Notes: generated by a model not told the origin, from the sequence alone. A DNA stretch of 64,000 bases from Lederbergia citrea (GCF_018343525.1 NZ_JAGYPH010000002.1:558001-622000), one strand, 5' to 3'; counted from the first letter of the stretch, positions 32,137 to 42,468 are shown. Made by a program: numbers and translations.

Positions 32137-34890
32137 TTGGATGTTCAATCAATACAACAAAGACTTAGTACATTAAATAAATTAAAAGAAAAGTTACTAG
32201 AGGATATTGAGAGAGATAAGGAAAATATATATGAAATACAATCTATTAAGCCTATCGTAAAAGAAATAAGGGAGCCGAATACTTCAAATTCAAGTAAAAT
32301 TGAAGTGAGCAAGCCCAAGCCGGCACCAAAAAAGAATGTAGCAAAGAAACAGCCATCAGAAGAAGAAATTGAAAAAAAGAAAGCATATTTGAAAGTTCGC
32401 GATAAATTAAGTGATGTTAACTTTTTCAAAAATATAAAGCCACTTTTAGATCAACTTCCGGAAAGCAATGGCAGCAGATATTACAATAAAATTAATGCTA
32501 ACATTGGAATAATAGCGGATGAGTTCTTATTTAACTCCTTTAAAGATGTGGCAAATTTCCTATATATCGAGAGAAACAATTACAAAAAGTTTAGCGGCAA
32601 GTTGGACGTTTTATTAATTGTTACTACTTGGAAGGGATTAAACTTAGAATGGAAGGGTCTGGGAAATCCAAATATTAAAAAACACAGAGAAGAGCTTTAT
32701 AAAATTATTGATTTTTATCGTTCTCAAGGAACGAAAGTTGTTTTTTATTCAAAAGAAGACCCTGTCAATTATCACATTTTCATAGATATAGCCAAAAATT
32801 GCGACTATATTTTCACAACTGCAGAAGAAAAAATCGATAGTTATAAGAAAGATTGCCAAAATGAAAATGTATTTCTTTTGGAGTTTGGCATCAATCCAAA
32901 TTATCATAATCCAATCGGGATAAAAAAGTTTCCAAAACGGAAGGAAGTACTATTCACGGGTTCATGGTATGATAAGTATCCACATCGCCAGGTTGATACT
33001 AGAATGCTTTTTGATGGTGTAATTGAAGGAAATAAAGATTTGAAGATTATTGACCGGAACTATGAATTGAAATTAAGTCAATATTTCTTTCCAGAAGAGT
33101 ATTTAAAATATGTTTCTCCTTCGATTGAACATACATATTTGCAAAAATTCCACAAAATTTTCGATTGGGCCATCAACCTAAATAGTGTTCAAGAAAGTAA
33201 TACGATGTTTGCAAATCGTATTTATGAATTGCAAGCGCTTGGGAATATTTTACTTTCCAATTATAGCGTTGGTGTAAATAATAAGTTTCCAAACGTATTT
33301 TTAATTCATGATCAAAAAGAAATAAAAGATATCTTTAATAGCTTTTCAGAAGAAGATGTTTATAAACACCAAGTTCAAGGAATTAGACGGGTCATGTCTA
33401 AAGAAACGAGTTTCCACAGAGTTGATGAACTACTAGAAAAAATCGGGTTGAATAGACAGCTTGAACAAAGGAAAGTAGCAGTTTTAGTTAAGGAAAAAAC
33501 AGAGCGTATCGTGGAAATGTTTGAGAATCAAACTTACCTTGAACGCGATTTGTTTTTGGAATCTGACTTCACTGAAGCATTAAAATCTCAGTACGATATG
33601 ATTGCGTTTTTCGATGAGGCAAATGATTATGGAGAATTTTACTTAGAAGACCTAGTAAATGGATTTAAATATACAGATTCAGATTATATTACAAAAGATG
33701 CTTATCTTGACGGTAAGGTATTTAATAAAGGAATTGAACATGACTTTGTAAATAATATGAAGGACAAAAACAGAACCTTGTTTTGGAGTGAGTCTTATTC
33801 ATTAAAAGACTTACTGAATTTTAATGGATCATTAGCTTTACCAAATGGATTTAGTATTGATCGTTTTGAGTTTAACAACTCAAAGATTGAGAAGAAATCT
33901 AATCGAAGAGATTATAAACTCTCAGTCATTGTTCCAACTTACAATAATGGTAATCATTTATTAAACAAGTGTTTTAATAGTCTCAAACGAAGCAGCATGT
34001 TTGAAGATATGGAGATTGTGATTGTAGATGATGGTTCAACAGACGATTACACACCTAAAGTAGTCACACATTTAGAAAAAGAATACAGTAATGTTAAGGT
34101 GTTTTTCTATAATGATGGAGGTAGTGGAAGCGCGTCAAGACCAAGAAACAAAGGTTTTGAATTATCAACAGCTCCGTTTATTACTTATCTTGATCCTGAT
34201 AATGAAGCGATTAATGACGGATTTGCTAAATTATATCGGGAGATGGCAAAAGGAAAATACGATTTATGCATCGGCAATATGTTGAGGATAGATACGAAAC
34301 CACTGAATTTTGATTATTACAGAACGGCTATCCAATTTTATGGAAGTGATGTAATTACCAAAAATGTAAAAGACTATTTGGTTAATACTCAATTTAAAGC
34401 AATGAGTATTCAGGCATTAATAGCCAAGCGGGAGGTAATCGGAGACCATTCATTAAAAATGGTTGAAGGTGCAGTTGGTCAAGATACGATATTCTTCCAA
34501 GAGTTGTTATTGAAATCAAAGAAGACGAAGGTTATTAATGAACAAATTCATATATATTACGCAGCTGTTAGTGGCTCTGCCGTAAATAGTATATCTAAAA
34601 AATTCTTTGAGAAATATTATATATTAGAGCAGTATAGAGTTAAGATGTTAAAAGAGAATAATCTTTTAGACATGTATATAGAGAAAAAATTTGAATACTA
34701 TTTTACAAATTGGTATTTAAAAAAGTTGAAACAGGTTAATAAAGAAGATGCTATTGATTCTGTGAAATTACTTGGCGAAATATTAGATATGTATAGTAAC
34801 TACAATGGAGAATCCAAAGAAATCAACGAATATAATAAGCTTTATCAGCAGGGAAGCTACAAGAAAATTGTTAAACAGTTTATTGGATAG
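32137..34890 (+). CDS. Double glycosyltransferase: CgeB-like plus GT2
   Basis: About 917 residues. The TTG at 32137 sits eight bases after GGGGG. Residues 1-90 are coiled coil and Pro/Lys linker, possibly docking to the coiled-coil methyltransferase encoded just before. Residues about 110-435 resemble CgeB/DUF3880-type transferases: VTTWKGLNLEWKGLG, FYSKEDPVNY, FTGSWYDKYPHR and NRIYELQALGNILLSNY. Residues about 615-850 are a GT2 domain: VIVPTYNNGNHLLNKC, IVIVDDGSTDDYTP and YLDPDNEAINDG (DxD-like), with an EGAVGQDTIF late motif. Two transferases in one chain could add alternating sugars. A clean terminator follows. Confidence 0.85.
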   Translation: MDVQSIQQRLSTLNKLKEKLLEDIERDKENIYEIQSIKPIVKEIREPNTSNSSKIEVSKPKPAPKKNVAKKQPSEEEIEKKKAYLKVRDKLSDVNFFKNIKPLLDQLPESNGSRYYNKINANIGIIADEFLFNSFKDVANFLYIERNNYKKFSGKLDVLLIVTTWKGLNLEWKGLGNPNIKKHREELYKIIDFYRSQGTKVVFYSKEDPVNYHIFIDIAKNCDYIFTTAEEKIDSYKKDCQNENVFLLEFGINPNYHNPIGIKKFPKRKEVLFTGSWYDKYPHRQVDTRMLFDGVIEGNKDLKIIDRNYELKLSQYFFPEEYLKYVSPSIEHTYLQKFHKIFDWAINLNSVQESNTMFANRIYELQALGNILLSNYSVGVNNKFPNVFLIHDQKEIKDIFNSFSEEDVYKHQVQGIRRVMSKETSFHRVDELLEKIGLNRQLEQRKVAVLVKEKTERIVEMFENQTYLERDLFLESDFTEALKSQYDMIAFFDEANDYGEFYLEDLVNGFKYTDSDYITKDAYLDGKVFNKGIEHDFVNNMKDKNRTLFWSESYSLKDLLNFNGSLALPNGFSIDRFEFNNSKIEKKSNRRDYKLSVIVPTYNNGNHLLNKCFNSLKRSSMFEDMEIVIVDDGSTDDYTPKVVTHLEKEYSNVKVFFYNDGGSGSASRPRNKGFELSTAPFITYLDPDNEAINDGFAKLYREMAKGKYDLCIGNMLRIDTKPLNFDYYRTAIQFYGSDVITKNVKDYLVNTQFKAMSIQALIAKREVIGDHSLKMVEGAVGQDTIFFQELLLKSKKTKVINEQIHIYYAAVSGSAVNSISKKFFEKYYILEQYRVKMLKENNLLDMYIEKKFEYYFTNWYLKKLKQVNKEDAIDSVKLLGEILDMYSNYNGESKEINEYNKLYQQGSYKKIVKQFIG

Positions 34891-34903
34891 ACTTCATGGT
34901 TAT

Positions 34904-34936
34904 AAAAAGAATGTCCTTTTTAGGGCATTCTTTTTT
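34904..34936 (+). terminator. Terminator after the double glycosyltransferase gene
   Basis: GAATGTCC and GGGCATTC pair (one G-U) around TTTTTA, followed by six T, with a matching A run before it. Confidence 0.88.
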
Positions 34937-35035
34937 AAGAAGTGTAGATAACTATTGGAAAGGCTATCAAATAGTATTAAAATAGGTAGTAAGTATTAGG
35001 CCCAATAGAAACTTTACAGGAGTGTGACTAGTAGA

Positions 35036-38000
35036 TTGGAGAAATTAAAGATTAAATTTAATCCTTACAACGAACTAAATCTAAATGAGGCAGTTCGCTT
35101 AATTATACACGATTGGAAGGATGGAGAGACTCATACAGATGAAGTTATACCACCGGGGAAAGAGCTAGAATTAACCGAAACTGATTTTAAGCAACATTTA
35201 TATTATAGATATAAGTATCAAGTCGAGAAAGATGGTAAATGGGAAGATTTAACTAGATATAAGCATCTACCTGAGAGAGAAACAGAAGAAGGAATAAAAT
35301 ACTTATACTACCATCACCCCAATTCCTCTGCACTAATTGTGATATTTCAAGCACTAGCCAGTATTCCAGGATATAACTATGTAAGAACCCTAAAGGATCT
35401 GCCTGTTTCAAAACTATATATAAAAGATGAGTATGGACCAGATCCAACGAAAGCTTCATATTATCTTGGTGAAAATAAAAAGTTTGATATAGCGACTAAC
35501 ACATCGAAATTAATTGAGGACATTCGAAACTATAACAATTTACCAAAGAGAAAAGTCATCTGTGCAGGTTCAAGTAAAGGAGGCTTTGCATCCATTTATC
35601 AAGCCTACCTAAATGGCTATGGTTATGTTGTAGCAGGTGGGCCTCAAATATATTTAGGGGATTATTTAGGAAAAAGTCTTGGAAATCCAAAATCAGTATT
35701 AGCTCCAATCTATACTTTTATTACCGGAAACACAATGGCTGATGACAAAAAATGGGCAAACAATATCTTACCTAACTTGATTAAAAGCAATTACCAGAGA
35801 GTAACACCTCAATTGAATATACACGTAGGAAAGGAAGAGCCACATTATAAAAATCATGTATTGCCATTTTATGAGTATCTTCAAGAAATTGGAGGTCAAA
35901 ATATCGAACTCGATTTAGGTGATTATAATGATCATGATGAATTAGCTATTCATTTTCCAGGGTTTCTTAGCAAAAAAGTAAACAAAATACTGAGTGGAAT
36001 TTCACCTACTGAAACAATTTTATTTAAAAGGACAGAGCCCAATAGTTCCACTTTGGAAATTGTTGAAATGATAATGAATAATGAGATATTTCTCTTTAAA
36101 ACTTGGAAACCTTTTAAATTCAACGGTGAGTTAAATTGGGATGAAGATCCTTATAAAGATCGAACATGGAAGTTTTATTTGCATGAAATTAGAGTTGTGA
36201 GTTTTTTAGTTAACGCTTATGAACTTACAAAAGATATGAAATATTTAAAGAAAGCTAGATGGTATATTGAAAGCTGGATGAGTAAGAATCCTACACCGAA
36301 TAAGAATGTCAGTGAGTGGGCTTGGAGTGGACATGGTACAGCTAATCGGTTGTTAAATCTGCTGTATTTTTGGACTTATTATAAGGATTCGGACGAATTT
36401 GATGAAGAGTTCGAGGCGCAATTCACTGAGCTCCTTTTAGAACATGGTCTTTTCTTAGAGAAGGATGAAAACTACGAAGATTATAATCATGGGATATTCC
36501 AAGATCAGGCCTTAATGGAACTTTCAGTACTTTTTCCAGAATTCTCACAAAGCAAGGGTTGGTTAAGAAAGTCCGTAGATCGTCTTACTATGAGAATGAA
36601 TAAGGACTTTTCTCCAAGCGGTGTTCATAAAGAGCATAGTCCATCTTACCATGTACTCGTCATGAAGTTATTCATGTCCATCAAGAAATTTATGGACTTT
36701 TATAATGTCACTTATTCCAATGAGTTTAAAAATAAGTTTCATCTTATGCAAGATTACCTAGCGATAATAACAAATAAAGATGGGACTCTTCCTTTGTTAG
36801 GAGATACGGGATTATCAAGGGCTCTCGGCACTCTTAAAGAAGATGAAATTCTTAGCGAATACTGGCTGAATAAGTCCTCAAAAGGTGTAAAAGGAACGCC
36901 GTTAAACCGTTCATTTTATCCGTTTCCTGATGCTGGGATAACTATTTATAAAGGAAAAGGAAACAAAAATGATGTAGAGTGGGTATTCACCTCAGCATTT
37001 CATTCAACTGTTCATAAACACGCTGATGATTTATCCTTATTACTTCGCCATGGGAAGACTAATTATTTCGTTGATAGTGGAAGATATAACTATAAAGAAA
37101 AAGATCCATTTAGGAGATTCTTTAGAAGCGTCTTTGCTCATAATTCTATAGCTGTCGATGGCAAATCATATAATTTAACAAGTTCGCAATCTGGCAAATC
37201 TTTAATTACAGATTATGGACAAACAGATTCATATACCTACGTTCGAGGACAGCATCATTTATATGAAGGTATTACAATCACAAGACTGCTTCTTCATTTA
37301 AAAGACGGACCTATATTAATACATGATAAAATCGAATCAAAAGAAAAACATAAATATACACAAATATTTAATATAGGAAAAGATATAGCTGTAAATAGCC
37401 AAGATAACAACTCTCTTTTATTACAGAGTAAATTAGATCATACGTATGTTGAGTTGAAACAAGCAAACGCCATTAAAGATTTTACTCTGTTTGAGGGTAG
37501 TACTGATCCAATCCAAGGCTGGCAATCATTCGACTTTAATCAAAAGCATCCTATAAAGTCAGCCCATTTTACAATTGAAGGTAACTCTGTAGAATTCTTA
37601 ACCTTAGTAAATCTGAGCAGTAATAGCACTGTGGATAGTGTTGTGGTACAAGAGGAATCTGATAATCATGTCTACAAGTTATTAAAAGATGCTGATGAAA
37701 TTTTTAATGTTTCTCTTAAGGAAACTCATACCAATCATGAAAGTATGATTAATAATCAGTTAAGGGTTGATGAGCCGGTGATTAATAATATTATCTTATC
37801 GAATAAAAACGATTTAGTACCCCAAGGCACCTCAATTACCGTCACAATAGATGCAAACGGAGATAACTTAACATATGCCTGGTATGTATACCATAATGGA
37901 AAAAGAATAGATGTAAAAAAGTATTCTCCAAATATGAAAAAACTTACTATAAAATTGAATCAGGAAGGCAAATATTATTTGAAGGCGTATGCGAAAAATG

Positions 38001-38920
38001 ATAAGGGAGAAAAGGTTTCTAGAAACACCAATATTATAAAAGTATATAAAGTTAATATAGCTCCCAAAGAAAAAAAGTCTATAATTAATTTATATGACAA
38101 TAAGAAAGTAGCATATGAGGATATTGAAAAATTAAAAATGAATTTTGAGGATCCAGCAATTTTGTCTGTGGAAAAAAATAAGGTGAATTACGATTTTTTA
38201 ATCAAGACCAATAAAAATTCACCATTTCTTGTGGTACTAGGTTCAGGTGCATATAATGCAAAAGAATATAATCCCCCGATTTTTCAACGTCATTCCTGGG
38301 CCGAACAATTACAGACTAATGTAATTTTTTATAACGATCCGACATTGTATTTGGGAGAAATAAATCTTGGGTGGGGACAAGGTACTAAACAAGACTTCTA
38401 TCTTGAGAGCATAGCAGATATGGTTAAACAGTTCGCCATTAAAATGAATATAAATAACAGTAACATTTTATTTTATGGAAGCTCAGCGGGTGGTTTTATG
38501 TCCCTCATTTTAGGCGGGATATTGAAAGGAAGTTCTGTTTTAGTAAATAATCCACAAACAATTGTTCCAAACTATTATAAATCATATGTTCAAGCAATGT
38601 ATGAAGCCAGTTATCCAAATATAAACAATCAACAAATCAATAATAATTATAAAGAACGATTGGATATAACAGCTTTTTATAAGTCTATTGGATACATGCC
38701 AAATATTTATTATTTGCAAAACGCAGCATGTCTGCATGATATGGAAAATCATTTTAACCCATTTCTTAATAAGGTCAGTGAGTTTCTCAAGCAAGAAAAA
38801 AGCGGACAATTCATCTCCCACTTATATTGGGATGAACAAAGTCAGCATAATCCGGTAGGTAAAGAAGATACATTGTCTTACATTAAGAAAGCTTCAGAGT
38901 TATTTCTTAACAATAACTAA
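35036..38920 (+). CDS. Giant hydrolase - heparinase II/III-like lyase - module - hydrolase protein
   Basis: About 1294 residues with no signal peptide or membrane segment. Order: (1) residues 70-320, alpha/beta-hydrolase-like or Asp2-like domain with PGYNYVRTL, nucleophile motif GSSKGG near 185, GGPQIYLGDYL and LDLGDYNDHDE. (2) residues 345-880, heparinase II/III or alginate-lyase fold, an alpha/alpha toroid with SEWAWSGHGTANRL and NHGIFQDQAL, then a beta domain with HKHADDLSLLL and FVDSGRYNY. (3) residues about 915-1005, the locus-shared module with LTYAWYVYHNGK. (4) residues 1010-1294, a second hydrolase-like domain with GSSAGG near 1150. It likely modifies or trims an acidic polymer. The TTG start is chosen over GTG 35024, which touches the AGGAG site. 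Confidence 0.82.
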   Translation: MEKLKIKFNPYNELNLNEAVRLIIHDWKDGETHTDEVIPPGKELELTETDFKQHLYYRYKYQVEKDGKWEDLTRYKHLPERETEEGIKYLYYHHPNSSALIVIFQALASIPGYNYVRTLKDLPVSKLYIKDEYGPDPTKASYYLGENKKFDIATNTSKLIEDIRNYNNLPKRKVICAGSSKGGFASIYQAYLNGYGYVVAGGPQIYLGDYLGKSLGNPKSVLAPIYTFITGNTMADDKKWANNILPNLIKSNYQRVTPQLNIHVGKEEPHYKNHVLPFYEYLQEIGGQNIELDLGDYNDHDELAIHFPGFLSKKVNKILSGISPTETILFKRTEPNSSTLEIVEMIMNNEIFLFKTWKPFKFNGELNWDEDPYKDRTWKFYLHEIRVVSFLVNAYELTKDMKYLKKARWYIESWMSKNPTPNKNVSEWAWSGHGTANRLLNLLYFWTYYKDSDEFDEEFEAQFTELLLEHGLFLEKDENYEDYNHGIFQDQALMELSVLFPEFSQSKGWLRKSVDRLTMRMNKDFSPSGVHKEHSPSYHVLVMKLFMSIKKFMDFYNVTYSNEFKNKFHLMQDYLAIITNKDGTLPLLGDTGLSRALGTLKEDEILSEYWLNKSSKGVKGTPLNRSFYPFPDAGITIYKGKGNKNDVEWVFTSAFHSTVHKHADDLSLLLRHGKTNYFVDSGRYNYKEKDPFRRFFRSVFAHNSIAVDGKSYNLTSSQSGKSLITDYGQTDSYTYVRGQHHLYEGITITRLLLHLKDGPILIHDKIESKEKHKYTQIFNIGKDIAVNSQDNNSLLLQSKLDHTYVELKQANAIKDFTLFEGSTDPIQGWQSFDFNQKHPIKSAHFTIEGNSVEFLTLVNLSSNSTVDSVVVQEESDNHVYKLLKDADEIFNVSLKETHTNHESMINNQLRVDEPVINNIILSNKNDLVPQGTSITVTIDANGDNLTYAWYVYHNGKRIDVKKYSPNMKKLTIKLNQEGKYYLKAYAKNDKGEKVSRNTNIIKVYKVNIAPKEKKSIINLYDNKKVAYEDIEKLKMNFEDPAILSVEKNKVNYDFLIKTNKNSPFLVVLGSGAYNAKEYNPPIFQRHSWAEQLQTNVIFYNDPTLYLGEINLGWGQGTKQDFYLESIADMVKQFAIKMNINNSNILFYGSSAGGFMSLILGGILKGSSVLVNNPQTIVPNYYKSYVQAMYEASYPNINNQQINNNYKERLDITAFYKSIGYMPNIYYLQNAACLHDMENHFNPFLNKVSEFLKQEKSGQFISHLYWDEQSQHNPVGKEDTLSYIKKASELFLNNN

Positions 38921-38929
38921 ATAAAACGG

Positions 38930-38990
38930 AACCCCTTTAATATAGAGATAGATCCTAAAAGGATATAAATCTACTTAAAGGGGTTTTTTA
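38930..38990. terminator. Terminator between convergent genes
   Basis: ACCCCTTTAA and TTAAAGGGGT form a perfect 10-bp stem enclosing a smaller ATCCT-AAA-AGGAT stem, with a T run on the plus strand. It probably serves both convergent genes. Confidence 0.85.
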
Positions 38991-39004
38991 TGGGTTACTT
39001 CAAG

Positions 39005-40417
39005 TTAATCAATATTGATATAAGGGCTGAAGCACGATATTATTGAGTTGTTTTTCTTTATATAAGATTTAATTCTATAGCTACCCTTTTCTGTAAAGTT
39101 AAATGATAGGACATTATTATCGGAGTAAGATGTTTTTTCATATATTTTATCATCTTTATAAATATACCAAGCAAATTTCATACCTGGAATATCCATACAT
39201 TTAGCTTTAATCAAATATTTATTTTCTTCAATGCTTGATAGTTCAATACTATGATAATCAATGCTAAGTAAATAAGAGTCTAGAGATTCTAAAGCAGTAT
39301 TTGTCATATTTTGATTAGCACGGAATAACATTTTATAGAATCCCAATAATCGTCCATTAATATTATCCTCATTATAAAACTGATCAATTAAATTTAGCGA
39401 TAATTCGCCTAAATTCTTTCTAGATTCTTGACTTTCAATGACATATTTCAAATCATTTTCTATCGATCCTTCTACATAACTTTCTAATTTATTTCCTATT
39501 CCGCCGAAATTACTATAAACGCCATCAAGCCAATTATTTTCTTTTATGAGTCCAATATATCCCTTGCTGCCAAGTGCGATTACCGGTTTACCACAACTCA
39601 TTCCTTCTAAAGCACAACGACCAGGGGCGATCAAAATATCACTATTTATATATTCATTTAATAGCTCTTCGTTTTCTTTCCAGCCAACAAACTCGATACT
39701 ATTTCTCCCTTGAGAGATCTCATTTCCTCGTCTTATCATTTCATCTTTTTGAGTACCTTCACCTACTATTGTCCAACATATTTTCTCCGAGTGTTGTTTA
39801 GAAGTAAATGCAAGGGCTTTATAAAAGATATCTATAATAAATTGCTTATCTTGGTCAAGTCTAGAAACTAAAGAAATATTAAGTTTCTCTTTTCCTATCT
39901 CTGGAACAACGCTTTTATTAAATAACTCTCGATTAACTCCATTTGGCATTACAAAAAGTTTATGTTTAAAATTCGCTATATTTTTCTTGGAGAGATAATC
40001 AATCAGATAATCCTTTATTCCTTCAGATACTGTAAAAACTAAATCTACTTCATGAATGTAAGTTTCTATTTTATTAGTATGTTTACCATGAAAGGTAATG
40101 ACTAACGGTATTTTTAAATAACGAGCTATATGTTGAGCAAACCATCGACTTGCAAAGGGATGTGTATGAATAATATCGATCTTGTTAGCATTATTTATAT
40201 CAACAACTTTTCTGAGTGTTTGAGGTAACTCATCTTCCGTAAAATCGGTGGTGATGGTATGGATGCCTAATCGATTTAATTTTTCTTGGAATAACCCGGG
40301 TTTGCACAAAACGGTAACATCGCAATTATTTTTCTTACTATACAATGCGGTAGATAAGACATTTTCATGCAAGCCGCCTAAAGGAGCATTAAAGAAAACA
40401 GGGATTAATATATGCAT
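39005..40417 (-). CDS. GT4 glycosyltransferase with C-terminal shared module
   Basis: 470 residues on the minus strand. Residues 1-365 are GT4: IPVFFNAPLGGLHENVLSTA near the start, HTHPFASRWFAQ near 88, SRLDQDKQFIIDIF and APGRCALEGMSCGKPVIALG, with the conserved glutamate, near 265. Residues about 385-470 carry the module found in three neighbours, with MKFAWYIYKDDKIYEK and GSYRIKSYIKKN. A polymer-binding-like module on a cytosolic glycosyltransferase is uncommon and may hold the growing chain. AAAGGTG precedes the ATG on the minus strand. It runs opposite to surrounding genes, together with the lyase pseudogene behind it. Confidence 0.82.
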   Translation of the reverse strand: MHILIPVFFNAPLGGLHENVLSTALYSKKNNCDVTVLCKPGLFQEKLNRLGIHTITTDFTEDELPQTLRKVVDINNANKIDIIHTHPFASRWFAQHIARYLKIPLVITFHGKHTNKIETYIHEVDLVFTVSEGIKDYLIDYLSKKNIANFKHKLFVMPNGVNRELFNKSVVPEIGKEKLNISLVSRLDQDKQFIIDIFYKALAFTSKQHSEKICWTIVGEGTQKDEMIRRGNEISQGRNSIEFVGWKENEELLNEYINSDILIAPGRCALEGMSCGKPVIALGSKGYIGLIKENNWLDGVYSNFGGIGNKLESYVEGSIENDLKYVIESQESRKNLGELSLNLIDQFYNEDNINGRLLGFYKMLFRANQNMTNTALESLDSYLLSIDYHSIELSSIEENKYLIKAKCMDIPGMKFAWYIYKDDKIYEKTSYSDNNVLSFNFTEKGSYRIKSYIKKNNSIISCFSPYINID

Positions 40418-40536
40418 AAATTAATTTCACCTTTATAATATTGTATTTTGGAGCAATAGATATAATATTGTAAATTTGTATGGTCCTGAATTAACAGCTA
40501 TGGCTAGGTGCACTATTTAAGGATTAAAAAAACAAT

Positions 40537-42182
40537 TTACATGACAATTGCTATTGATTTTCTGTCGACTTCTAATGCCAATATATTACTCATGGAGTCA
40601 AATTGGATATTCGATACTCTGTCATTATCCTTACCCATTCTAATTACAGTTAGGAAGAATACTTTATCCCCATTTACAATATACTCATGTTGGTGTGTTT
40701 ACGTTAATTTACTAAATTGCTCGGATATTACTGCATACGGTTTATCTTTATTACCTTTATGAACTACTAATTCATCTGCCCCATTTAGTTGTTCTATATG
40801 AATATGACTATTGGGAGCTTTGATAATCGTATGATTTATATCCTTTTGTATTACCGATGTGCTTGGACCTAGGTTGAAAATTTGACTTACTTTTTGGCTT
40901 TGCCCATTCATAATGCGATCAAGAATGATACAAACATCAGGTTTTAAAAATATTAATGAGCGTTCAATTGTGACACCCTCGTAAGCAAAGTTCCTCCCCT
41001 TGACATAATCATATATTTGGTTAGATGCATAATCTGTAATGGTTATTTTATCATTCGCAATTTTTGGCTCAGGCAATTGATAATTTTTATCATTGATCAC
41101 TATCGTGTTATGAGCTTTTGCAGACCTCACATAGCCTCTTGCGGGAGAACTCCCGTAACTATGCTTTCCTGAATCAACGAAGATATCATCACCATTATAG
41201 AAAAGGGTAATGGATAGATCGTCTAAATGTTTATGGGTTAACGTACTGTAGCCGCAAACAAAAGACATCCAGGTAGAACGTTTTGGATTACCATTATTTT
41301 TAGATTGTAAGATGGCAATTCCTGCATCCAAATCAAGTAAAGAAGTATATTTTTTGTTTTTATTATTTATTTTTTTCTACTTGAATCTCCAATCAAAGGT
41401 AAAAATCCATCAGGTTTTAGAATATAGCTGTAGTAATCTTCGATTTGTTCAAATTTGTCTACAATTTCTGAACCTAGAGAAAGGTTATATTTCAATAGAA
41501 AATCTTCTATTGAAATAAAAAGATTTTGAACAACAAGATGATATTCAGGTGAGTTTTCTAAATGAATGCCTCTTGAACTATAACTATGATAGAAATTATC
41601 CTTCAGTCGAAATAGTCCTTTATTTATCCAGTTGTCAGATTTTTGGTAATTAAACACAACACCAGATTGAATTAAGGCACGGTCCATCATGATCCCATGA
41701 TTGTTTTTTCGATAATACTTATCACTATACAAAAACTCAGCATGTTTTATGATTAATTCATTCAGCTCGGGATACAATGAGATATTGTCCCCAAGGCAAA
41801 GGTACAAGTAAATCAAATTATGTGTTCTATAAGCTGAAGTATGGTCATACCAAATAAACTTATTTTCGTTATCGGTTCGTTCAAACCGAGCCCAATTTTT
41901 AACGATCTCTATAGCTTTTTCTAGATAAGAAACGTCATTTGTCAATTCGAAAGCATTTGATAAGAAACTAATGGGCATCAAAGAATGTAAATATAATTGA
42001 TAGGTATTGGGACTCACGTGATGTTTGTAGTCCCAATCAATCCGTTCTCCAAAAGTGAGTTTATCCAATGACTCTTGAAGGACAAAGGTGTTATTTATAA
42101 TTAAATGGGCATTTTTTGTTGTATTATTATTTATTTCTGTAAGCTTAAGTAATCTGTTAAAATTGATTTTACCTTCATTACT
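40537..42182 (-). pseudogene. Decayed heparinase II/III-family lyase gene
   Basis: Three lesions break one lyase-like frame. (1) The frame is open from 42182 (reading KINFNRLLKLTE, then NAHLIINNTFVLQES) but has no start codon before a TTG at 42068. A stop lies just upstream. (2) At 41370-41376 a run of seven A (minus strand) breaks the frame after LPLIGDSSRKK. Adding one base restores it into KYTSLLDLDAGIAILQ. (3) An in-frame TAA at 40699-40701 follows QFSKLT, but the same frame continues as THQHEYIVNGDKVFFLTVI to a stop at 40537. Conserved parts include HNLIYLYLCLGD, NHGIMMDRALIQSG and HKHLDDLSITLFY, paralleling the lyase part of the protein at 35036. Confidence 0.85.
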
Positions 42183-42373
42183 TTAATTAGACTATTTATT
42201 TCAATATTACTAACCACGTTTTAATAGTTCCCCCTAGTGACAATATTTATATAATATTTTACCATAAATATGGTAGGGGATACTCACTGCAAATTGAAAT
42301 ATGTAAAGCAAATGTATTTACTTATTGGCTTTGTGTCTAATAATTTAAAATTGAGGAATACCCATATTTTTTA

Positions 42374-42414
42374 TGATATAATTAGGTGTTGATTCCTGTA
42401 ATCAACATTTTTTT
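42374..42414 (+). promoter_or_regulatory. Extended -10 promoter followed at once by a hairpin and T run
   Basis: TGATATAAT (42374-42382) is an extended -10 with no good -35. GTTGATT and AATCAAC (42388-42406) form a perfect 7-bp stem followed by ATTTTTTT. The hairpin would sit at the very 5' end of a transcript leading to the second tagG, so it may protect the RNA or, if transcription starts further upstream, act as an attenuator. Confidence 0.5.
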
Positions 42415-42468
42415 AGGTATATAAACAACAATGTTATACAACTACACTACAAAGGAAGCAATCTATTT

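Noticed and set aside
40508..40762. 84-codon plus-strand reading frame
   Set aside because: It is the shadow of the decayed lyase gene, whose minus-strand frame continues through here to a stop at 40537.
41370..41376. Programmed frameshift in the lyase gene at the A7 run
   Set aside because: The gene also lacks a start codon and has a further in-frame stop, so decay is the simpler explanation. Slippage is kept only as a remark.
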